Source: Entophlyctis helioformis (lineage: Eukaryota; Chytridiomycota; Chytridiomycetes; Chytridiales; Chytriomycetaceae). Taken from it: a stretch of 64,000 bases of DNA. The position numbers were made by a program, and so were the translations under genes. The stretch lies in contig JAHLKH010000062.1 of NCBI GenBank assembly GCA_025526915.1, forward strand, positions 1 through 64,000, given 5' to 3'. A model generated the notes under the pieces. It was not told where the DNA came from and did not search any database. It saw nothing but the letters and a program-made list of their open reading frames with translations. This document shows, piece after piece, positions 37,176 to 44,712 of this stretch (positions are counted from its first letter, which is position 1; every line of letters starts with the position of its first letter).

Positions 37176-37379
37176 TCAATGTTTCGCCGCTGCCTCACGG
37201 GTCCACGCCTGCCTCACGGGTCCAAGGCGTGCCAATGGATGGAGAGCATCGAGCATCCTGCCAGCATTGTCACTCGCCATTCGTCGGCAATCCCGCGACT
37301 GTTTGCCTCCTTCCGGATCTCGCCTCAGCCACTCCTTGGTCCGCGTCCAAGCTGTCTTGGCGCTGTCGACGTCTGGCAT
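37176..37379 (-). CDS. Possible small protein shared by both arms, left copy
   Basis: A 67-codon frame (MPDVDSAKTAWTRTKEWLRR, ending REAAAKH) starts exactly where arm similarity begins. The right arm has the same frame with an in-frame three-base insertion (MPPDVNSAK). The two are so similar overall that an open frame could be shared by descent alone. No family recognised. It is transcribed in the same direction as, and upstream of, the KEP-like gene. Confidence 0.25.
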   Translation of the reverse strand: MPDVDSAKTAWTRTKEWLRRDPEGGKQSRDCRRMASDNAGRMLDALHPLARLGPVRQAWTREAAAKH

Positions 37380-37453
37380 CGTGCTGCTCCTGTATCGGCG
37401 CTCGCCATGAAGTGGATGCTCACAATGTGAGCAGATGGATTCATTCAGGATGC

Positions 37454-39943
37454 TCAAGAGTCTCTTGGTGCATGCAGAAACGCAGACACTCGCGAGAAAA
37501 ACACTGGCGCCATGGCTGGCGCAAACTCAATCTCTTCCTGCAGAAACACGGGCAACTCCTGCCCTTGCTGCTGGTTGCCGTCGCCTTCTGCTCCTTCCAT
37601 CAGAGTTTCGGTCGATGCGGCTGGCGCATAGACACACTCGCCATGATCCGTGTCCACAGGCATCATGAATGTATAGCGCAACTCTGCAAGCACACAGCAA
37701 GCATTGGTTAGCAGCTTCTTCGTCATCTCTCGCCATCCAGACACGATGCGACTTACTCTGGTGAGGTCCAGACTGCTGGCAATCAAACGCAACAACAGGC
37801 TCGTCGCGCATAGTGTCCTCTTCAGCACTCTCGACTGCATGCGTCGTCTGTCGAACACCGTCGACACGGATGCCAGTAAGCAGCTCAAACATGCCCGCGA
37901 TCTTCTCGAGTGTGGCAATGCGCGTCTGCGATGCTGCTAGCACGGCATCCTGCTCTGCCCGTTGCTGTTGCGCATCCTGGGCCGACTTGTCCATCTGCGC
38001 ACGCAGGTCGTCGACTATGCCACAACGTGTAAGCAGCCACATTTAGGTGAGTATGAAGCCAACGTGAAGCAAACAACGGCGCACTCACTGGTTGCCTGCA
38101 TGCCAGTCATGACGCTGTCACTTTGTGCGCTCTTGTCGCGCCAAATCTGAATCTCTGCATCGTGAACGGTCTTCTCAACCGTCTCAATCACTGGCTCAGG
38201 CTCTGGCACAGGTTCTGGATCCGTCTGCATAGTCGCTTCAGACGTCTCAGGTGGGACGATCTTGGCCCCAACGTCCACCCCCATGCGTGCATCTCTCTCC
38301 TTGGTCAGTGCTGCGACGCGCTCTTCCAGCCGGCTGTTATCGCTCTTGAGCAGTTCAATCTGGTCTTCATCGGCTGCAGGCAGTGTCAGCACAATGTCTA
38401 CATCGGACGGACAACAGATTTCGAACTCACCCTTGTATCGAGCCTCGGCAGCTTGCTGATACGCAACAAACGTCTCTTGTGCCTTGACAATGCCAACGCT
38501 CTTAAGCTCGTCGTACTGTCTGCGAGCCATGCCAAGCTGCTCCTGGATCTGTGGTGAACACGTCAGTTGCCAGTCCGGTAGAGCCAATGCAGACATGCCA
38601 CCTGACCAGCAAGGCGTACTTTTTGGACATCCTCTGCATTTGGACCAGACGGCTCATGCGTCATGGTGGCTTTAGAGACCACAGGAATCTTGACCGACGA
38701 TTGCACGCCGACGTGTCTGAGCTGCGTCTTGACTGGGGCTGTTGTCGGTCGAGTCTGTTGCTGGTGTAGATGCGCCACTTTCTGGCGATCACCCTTGCTT
38801 TGCGTGTGAGCCACAGGCAGCTCTTGGAGAGCGCGCTGATCAACAGCAGCAGCAGCAGCAGCAGCAGCAGTCTGCTGTTCCTTGCATGTTTCCTTGGGCT
38901 GGTCCTTGGGCTGAGAAGCAGCCTTGCCCGATCCTTTACGCACTTCAGGCTGCGTGGATGGTGAGTGTCTCTGCTGCGTTGGCGCGTCTGTACTGCCGTC
39001 GGAAATGTCCATATCAGACGACTTGCGTCTGCTGGCAGATCCAGCCGAGTCGCGCGATGGACGATCCGCAGCCAGATCCGCAGCGGTCTCGTCTGTTGCT
39101 GTGGCAGGGAGCTCGTCGTTGGGAGCATGGGCAGCAGCAGCAGCAAGCTTCTTTGTGCGTTTCTGCTTGCGCCTGCGTTGCATCTTGGCTCCAATAAGCT
39201 CATCGTCGGACTCGCTCCAGACACCAGCGGCAGACACTGCTGCAAGAGCCTTCGGAGTCTTGGTCTGCTGTCTCGGTTTCTGCTGCTGCTGCTGTTTTGC
39301 AGGCTTGGCACCCACAACCCGAACGCCAGGGTCGCTGCCACCATCGCTGAGGTCGTCGCCGTCATCGTCCGAGTCGCCGACCTTCCAGAACTTGCGGGGC
39401 TTCTCTCGCTTGCGCTTGCCGCCCTTGTTCTCCTTGTTCGTGGTGTCGGCAGAGGCAGCAGACGGGTCGCTCACGTCGCCACCGCTGCCGCCAGCGGACA
39501 GACGAGAACGGCCGTGAAGAGCGTGGCCTGCTGAGCGGTGAGACGCAGCGTGCGGCGACACCACAAACGTGCCGCTCAGCCGAGTCGTCTTGCCGAGCAT
39601 CTGCAACGTATGCACACAGCACCAGCCACATGTGCAAGTCAGTCTGTGCTGGTCTGAGCTGTGCTGGTCTGAGCTGAGCTGGCAAGGAGGGCTCTGGGGC
39701 TGGCCAGCAGGCAGCAGCTCAGTCCATGTCGACACGTACAGGCCGAGAGCCGCCATGCAGAGGGCTCGGCGACAGCTTGAAGGGCGACGCCGAGACGGCC
39801 GAGACGGCCGACTGGGGCAGGTGTCTGCTGTATGCGCTGCCCGACTGTTTGGCAGGCGTTGACGCACTGCCCGCACCGCCCGCCCCGCGGTCGCCGTCGC
39901 TGACTGGCACCGAGGCACCAGCGGTTGCAACACGTCTGGTCAT
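37454..39943 (-). CDS. Monopolin subunit Csm1/Pcs1-like kinetochore protein
   Basis: Six exons (39740-39943, 38602-39600, 38431-38548, 38089-38373, 37757-38014, 37454-37683) give 697 residues. The N-terminal 400 residues are disordered and basic, with poly-Gln and poly-Ala. A coiled coil follows (ADEDQIELLKSDNSRLEERV, AALTKERDARM, then DDLRAQMDKSAQDAQQQRAE). The C-terminus from about residue 575 (MFELLTGIRVD, VVAFDCQQSG, KLRYTFMMPVD, LPVFLQEEIEFAPAMAPVFF, SRVSAFL) matches the RWD-like globular domain of Csm1/Pcs1. In yeasts this protein links kinetochores or rDNA and helps chromosome segregation. The start was set by a 204-base first exon that keeps phase. The stop lies just outside the left arm of the inverted duplication. 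Confidence 0.8.
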
Positions 39944-40107
39944 GATCTGCGTGGTTGGCGGGCAAGCGCCAGCGTGTCCGAACGGCCTTCATTGGCAGCT
40001 GGACACCTGGCAGACAAGGTACAAGTACAGCACGTCCATGCCACATACATAGAGAGGGGGGAGAGAGGCGGACGGGCGGGAAGGCGGGCAGACCGCCGAG
40101 CGGCCAG

Positions 40108-40961
40108 CTAGCTCGGCATGCGATCTAGAACGTGTCCATAGTGCCCAGGAATGCCCAGCCGGCACTTGTCGCAATCGCGTCTGAAGCCCATCAGGAACAC
40201 CCGCTTGGCACCGACAGCCGGCATCGCTGACTCTCTCGACAGCGATCCCGCATCCAGCGCATGGCCGCCTTGCCCGTCCTGCCCGCCTTGTCCGTCCTGT
40301 CCGGGCATCTGCTGGTGTGACGAGTCGCCCATGCTCACATCGTCAGACGCCGGCGCAAACGGCGCTGAAATGTCCAGCGAGCCGAGACTCATGACCGCTG
40401 TGATGTCGCCACCGCCTGACGGTGCGGGCTGTGGGCTCTGAGACGGCGCATCGGCGGCAGGCCAGCCGGTCCTGCCGTGCTCCAGATGCTGCCGAAGCTG
40501 CTGCTGCGCGGGGTATGATGCGATGGGGTATGACAGAGCAGGGTGCTGGCTGTGATCTGGCGGAGACGGGACTTGCGCTTGGGCGAACGGATTCTGTTGT
40601 TGCTGCTGCTGCTGGTATTGCTGGTATTGCTGGTGGTGGTGCATCGGAGCAGTGGATGCGGTCGTGGTCGTGGTGGGTAGATAGCCAGTGGCATCGTAGC
40701 CGGAAAACAGCGACGAAGCGTCCAGCATCATGCTGGACTGGTGCCGTTTCTGCCGAGGTTCAACGCTGCCGGTCAGCCGGCGACTCGAGCGCTGCTGGAC
40801 GTGCGGCCGCGAGCGAGACTTACAGACGGCAAGGACGTCTCGCCGTCGACGGATGAGGCTGCGGACGAGACGGCCGACATGACATCGTCGAGCTGCATGA
40901 ACCTGCGCTTGCGGCCGGGCGTGGACGTCCCTGACGATGTCGGCGACAGCAGCGATTCCAT
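40108..40961 (-). CDS. Unrecognised Gln-rich protein with CxxC...HxxH C-terminus
   Basis: Two exons (40824-40961, 40108-40749) encode about 259 residues. The N-terminus (MESLLSPTSSGTSTPGRKRR, FMQLDDVMSAVSSAASS) is followed by a Gln/His-rich segment with poly-Gln and then a Gly/Gln/Asp-rich linker. The last 30 residues, KRVFLMGFRRDCDKCRLGIP, GHYGHVLDRMPS, contain CxxC and HxxH spaced to bind zinc. I recall similar endings in other fungal proteins but cannot name the family. The Gln-rich body and the zinc-like end suggest a regulatory or nuclear role, which is inference only. Confidence 0.6.
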
Positions 40962-41059
40962 CAGATGTTCAAGTGTCGGTCAACCGAGATCGACGAGATG
41001 GGCTTCAAGAGATGGAGCAGAGGCTGGCAGAGCACGGAGGCGGCAGGAGCAGGTACAGT

Positions 41060-42272
41060 TTATTGGGATCGGGCGGCAGGATGGCGACCGCTGGCAGTGA
41101 CGGTCGCGACCATGGACGACACCCACTCGGACCACGACTTGGCAACCTGCCAGAACCAGTCCACTGCAGGCTCACCGTTCCATCTGCGCAGATCCAGGAT
41201 GCGCGCTGCCACAACCGCAGCAAACAGTCCCTTGCCAGTCGACGGCAGCGACCCGAACCCGCCCAGCGCGCACGTCGCAAGCGGCACCATGACGGGCTCC
41301 AGACGCAGGATGCCAAACAGCACGATCGATTGCCGCTCGTCGGCGGTCATGGCCCACAGCCAGCGCATGGCATGCTCGAGCACAGGGTACAGCGTGTACG
41401 GGAACAGGTGCAGGAAGACGCCGTCGTGGCGCGTGCGGCTGTTCTGGAAGACGGACAGCTCGACCGCGACAATGACGGCAGCCGTCACCAACTGCATTTG
41501 CAGGAACCGCGGGTTGATCGCGCGGCAGTAGTCAACGACCGATCTGAACACCGACGGCGACTTGGACGCCTGCTGTTGCTGATGCTGTTGTTGCTGCTGG
41601 GGCGTGAGAGGCGCCTTGATCGCACGGGGGAAAGTCTGCTCAAGCGGCGCCTGCCAGTAGGCCAGCCCGAGCATGCGCTCAATCACATCAAACGTCGACA
41701 GGCCAATCACAAGGAACGACGAGGCCGCTCGGTAGATCTGCGAGTACGGGGGCAGCACAAGCCGCGGATGGAACAGCACGGCCGCCGGCGAGACCATGCC
41801 AAGCGTGGAAGCGATATGAATCGACGCACCGGCAACGATCTGCAGGGTGGTCATGGGCGCCGAGTAGGCAACTCGGGTCGCCTGCGCACGCACATATGAT
41901 TTGGCCGTGCTGATGTTCTCGGGCGTGGCAAGACCAGCAATGAACGACGAGGCTTGACTGGCATCGATGCTGCCGGCGTTGCCGCCCATGCCGCCGAAGC
42001 CGCCTGCACCACCCATGCCGCCCATGCCGCCGGCGCTGCTGGGTCCAGGCATACTGAACGGATTGCCGTAGGACGAGGCGCCGTCCAGAGGAGTAATCTC
42101 TGCACCGCCCCTGAGGCCGCTGCGCAGAGGGACAAGCGAGCGGCCAGCACGCACATCAGCAAACGAGGGTGCGCTCAGGTCGTCCACCACACTCGCAAGT
42201 CCCAGCCGGCCAGTGTGCTGCTTGAGCAGCGGCCAGCGCCGCACTTGGTTCTGTTGTTGCGTCATGTCCATC
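41060..42272 (-). CDS. Derlin-like ER membrane protein
   Basis: A single exon of 403 residues from ATG 42272 (MDMTQQQNQVRRWPLLKQ). The N-terminal 120 residues are Gly/Met-rich and disordered. Several hydrophobic helices follow. The stretch AAVLFHPRLVLPPYSQIYRA, ASSFLVIGLSTFDVIERMLG, LAYWQAPLEQTF resembles the Derlin pattern, where a strand before helix 2 reads NPxLI...Q.WR...FLFFG and a conserved LE follows. Derlins are inactive rhomboid relatives that act in ER-associated degradation and bind Cdc48. A Gln-rich insert and an extended C-terminus differ from typical Derlins, so a more distant rhomboid-like protein is possible. The frame can be read further upstream into the inverted repeat, but that part looks non-coding. 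Confidence 0.5.
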
Positions 42273-42470
42273 CACGCAAGCGATGAGTGGGCCAAAGTGA
42301 GCTGGCTGCTGCAAACGCTGATTGGCTGGATCTCGAGCCTGAGAGTACGCCGCTGATTGGTCTGCCTTGTGGCAGCCAGTTCAGCGTGCACATCTCGAGT
42401 ATCAGTCGCCTGGACGTCCAGTCGGTCCTGTGCAGAGGATCGACGGCCAGACATTGCCAGACATTGCCAG

Positions 42471-42677
42471 ATGCCGCCAGACGTCAACAGCGCCAAGACA
42501 GCTTGGACGCGGACCAAGGAGTGGCTGAGGCGAGATCCGGAAGGAGGCAAACAGTCGCGGGATTGCCGACGAATGGCGAGTGACAATGCTGGCAGGATGC
42601 TCGATGCTCTCCATCCATTGGCACGCCTTGGACCCGTGAGGCAGGCGTGGACCCGTGAGGCAGCGGCGAAACATTGA
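42471..42677 (+). CDS. Possible small protein shared by both arms, right copy
   Basis: A 68-codon frame, MPPDVNSAKTAWTRTKEWLR to REAAAKH, with the start codon at the edge of arm similarity. It differs from the left copy by one in-frame codon insertion and one Asp/Asn change near the N-terminus. No family recognised. Confidence 0.25.
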   Translation: MPPDVNSAKTAWTRTKEWLRRDPEGGKQSRDCRRMASDNAGRMLDALHPLARLGPVRQAWTREAAAKH

Positions 42678-43004
42678 GACGCTCCGTCATGTGGGCGGGC
42701 AACAGGAGTCGACATGGCAGGCTTGTGCCGGCGTTTCATGCCGCGTTCATGCCGCGTTCGTGCTGTGCTCGTGCTGCAACGGCATCGCCACCCGTGACGG
42801 ACACAGATGGGGCCGATGGCCGCGACCTGTGCCCGTTGGTGATGACGAGATGCGAGCAGGCGGGGGCTGCAGCCACAGCCGGCCGACAGGTGCGGCGTGC
42901 TGCTGCCTGCAGTCGTGCACTACTGGCTGGCTGGCTGACTGGCTGGCTGGCTGCGTGCACGTCAACACGGCAGCACGGCAGCACGGCAACCCAGTCACTG
43001 TCAC

Positions 43005-43040
<36 letters not shown>

Positions 43041-43041
43041 T
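43005..43041. repeat. GAC trinucleotide repeat, right arm
   Basis: About 12 tandem gac units, the reverse-complement counterpart of the CGT tract in the left arm. Confidence 0.9.
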
Positions 43042-43240
43042 AAGCGCCAACAGCCACCAGCAAGGGTTGGCTGGATCCGCTGCGATCAGGCAGGAGGAGA
43101 GGCAGACGCTCGGCAAAAGCCCGACACGGACCGATCATGTGGCTTGCGCGTGCCGACAATGCAAACAGTTGAGGCTCAGGCGTTGTTCGACCCGCCCACG
43201 AGCCCGCGACAAGGGCCTGCAAATCGCCGCGGCTGGCGAG

Positions 43241-43247
43241 TATAAAG
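43241..43247 (+). promoter_or_regulatory. TATA box of right KEP-like gene
   Basis: TATAAAG, about 128 bases before the ATG at 43369, in the same sequence context as in the left arm. Confidence 0.6.
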
Positions 43248-43368
43248 AGAGGCCAGCAGATCGGCCCGTTCCATTGCTCCCCATCGCATCGCTCCATCCA
43301 GCACAGCCCTCGCTCCCTTGCCCCATCGCTTGCCCCTCTCGCGCTCGCTCGCCGTCCAAGACCAAAAC

Positions 43369-44241
43369 ATGCGCACCTTCTCCGTCGCCGCCCTCATTGC
43401 CCTGCTCCTCGCCTCGGCCTCGGCCCTCCCGACCGGCCCAGCCACCGAAATCCAAGGCCGTTCCTCTGGCCTCGCCCACAAGCGCCAAGTCGAGAAGCGC
43501 CAGGCAGGCGGCCAGCAAAAGACCAGGCCCATCCCTCCCCTCTTCGACTCGCACGAGACCCAAAGTGCACCGTCCGTCTCAGCCAGTCTCAGCAAGCGCC
43601 AGACCCAGAAGGAAAAGAACAAGCCCATCCCGCCTCTCTTTGACCAGATCGAGCAGCCGGCGCAGGATCTCCGCGGCTCGACGGAGCCCCTTCCGGTCGT
43701 TGTCCACCAGTACGACAAGCGCCAAGAGACGAAGGAGAAGACCACTCTGATCCCTCCCCTCCGTGACTCGGAGAACCAGGATGCAAGCGGCCCCATCCCT
43801 CCTCTCCGCGACTCGGAGACTCAAGGTGCACCATCGGTCGCGAGCGGCCTCACCAAGCGCCAGACCCAGAAGGAGAAGAACAAGCCCATCCCTCCCCTCT
43901 TCGACTCGGAGACCCAGGATGCAAGCGGCCCCATCCCTCCTCTCCGCGACTCGGAGACTCAAGGTGCACCATCGGTCGCGAGTGGCCTCACCAAGCGCCA
44001 GACCCAGAAGGAGAAGACCACTCTGATCCCTCCTCTCCGCGACTCGGAGACCCAAGGTGCACAGTCGGTCGCAAGCGGCCCCATCCCTCCCCTTCGCGAC
44101 TCGGAGACTCAAGGTGCACCATCGGTCGCGAGCGGCCTCACCAAGCGCCAGACCCAGAAGGAGAAGAACAAGCCCATCCCTCCCCTCTTTGACTCGGAGA
44201 ACCAGGATGCAAGCGGCCCCATCCCTCCCCTCTTTGACTAG
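43369..44241 (+). CDS. KEP-like secreted repeat-peptide precursor, right copy
   Basis: A single exon of 290 residues. The first 65 or so residues match the left copy, including the signal peptide and the pair of early sites (AHKRQ, EKRQ). Seven Lys-Arg sites are present, all followed by Gln (SKRQTQ, YDKRQET, TKRQTQ three times). The IPPL(F/R)D motif occurs ten times against eight in the left copy. The block with EQPAQDLRGSTEPLPVVVHQ occurs once rather than twice, and units of the type SETQDASGPIPPLRD are multiplied. Both copies end ASGPIPPLFD. Repeat units have therefore been gained, lost and shuffled since duplication while the surrounding DNA stayed nearly the same. The predicted route is ER entry, Kex2 cleavage and secretion of several short Gln-starting peptides. 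Confidence 0.8.
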   Translation: MRTFSVAALIALLLASASALPTGPATEIQGRSSGLAHKRQVEKRQAGGQQKTRPIPPLFDSHETQSAPSVSASLSKRQTQKEKNKPIPPLFDQIEQPAQDLRGSTEPLPVVVHQYDKRQETKEKTTLIPPLRDSENQDASGPIPPLRDSETQGAPSVASGLTKRQTQKEKNKPIPPLFDSETQDASGPIPPLRDSETQGAPSVASGLTKRQTQKEKTTLIPPLRDSETQGAQSVASGPIPPLRDSETQGAPSVASGLTKRQTQKEKNKPIPPLFDSENQDASGPIPPLFD

Positions 44242-44712
44242 GAGACCCAGCAGGGTGTTCCATCTGTGCACCACTAGATGCGCATCAGCGCCGTGGTGCA
44301 CTGCCCTCCACACCTCCCTCGACACCGACCCCCGCATCCTGTTCATTACTCTCATGCATACTTGACCTCAATGAAACCATCCTTTGCCACTGAGCCGTTA
44401 TCGTCGTCCTGTGTGCCGGCCAGTTGCTGCCAGCGCAGTTGCTGCCAACGCTGCCAACGCTGCCAGTTTCTACCGACACAAGCGTCATCATCACCGTCAC
44501 TTAACGGTGGCTCCTTGCCCGTGATCGGAGCATGAGCCTCTGTCGGTCAAGTGCAAATTTTTTTGTGCGCAGAGGCACTGTGTAACATTGAATGAAAGTC
44601 ACGGTGCAAATTTGCGGCGAGGCTCAACGCGTGTTGTTGTGCACGTTGGTTCAGACCTCCTTTGCCTGCTGACCCGCCTCTCTTTCCTCGCACCATTGCA
44701 AGCCGACCAACC
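44242..44712. other. Intergenic region downstream of the right arm
   Basis: The first 190 bases are the end of the right arm. The rest is the upstream region of the zinc-finger gene, with a T-run near 44558 and no gene or RNA that I can support. Confidence 0.4.

Larger units (their letters stand above)
35490..37379. repeat. Inverted duplication, left arm
   Basis: The reverse complement of this segment matches 42471-44430. The match begins at a shared ctggccggcacaca near 35497 and ends at the ATG of a small frame near 37379. It contains a KEP-like gene, its promoter and upstream DNA. Outside the repeat-rich coding part I could see only scattered single-base changes and a difference in trinucleotide repeat length. 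The loop between arms is about 5.1 kb. Confidence 0.9.
36479..37453. other. Upstream region of the left KEP-like gene
   Basis: Nearly 1 kb without an accepted gene. It holds the promoter, a CGT microsatellite (36808-36847), a run of ccagccag, and a 67-codon frame on minus (37176-37379) shared with the other arm. The long frame 36097-37179 on minus is Arg/Ser/Pro-rich and looks like a shadow. Confidence 0.5.
42273..43368. other. Upstream region of the right KEP-like gene
   Basis: About 1.1 kb with no accepted gene. The right arm of the inverted duplication starts near 42471. This region holds the 68-codon frame 42471-42677, a GAC microsatellite (43005-43041) and the TATA box at 43241. Confidence 0.5.
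42471..44430. repeat. Inverted duplication, right arm
   Basis: Reverse-complement partner of 35490-37379. It is slightly longer because the KEP-like gene inside has more repeat units. The outer edge lies near ctgtgtgccggccagttgct at about 44410-44430, followed by short imperfect repeats of gctgccaac. Both KEP-like genes point outward from the loop. Confidence 0.9.

Noticed and set aside
36097..37179. 360-codon frame over the left KEP-like gene and its promoter, mirrored at 42674-43750
   Set aside because: Arg/Ser/Pro/Thr-rich frame-shifted reading of the KEP repeats and a trinucleotide tract. It is open in both arms only because the arms are near-identical.
42273..42739. Longer N-terminus for the Derlin-like protein reaching into the inverted repeat
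   Set aside because: The added residues are antisense to the small shared frame, are not membrane-like and would start inside repeat DNA.
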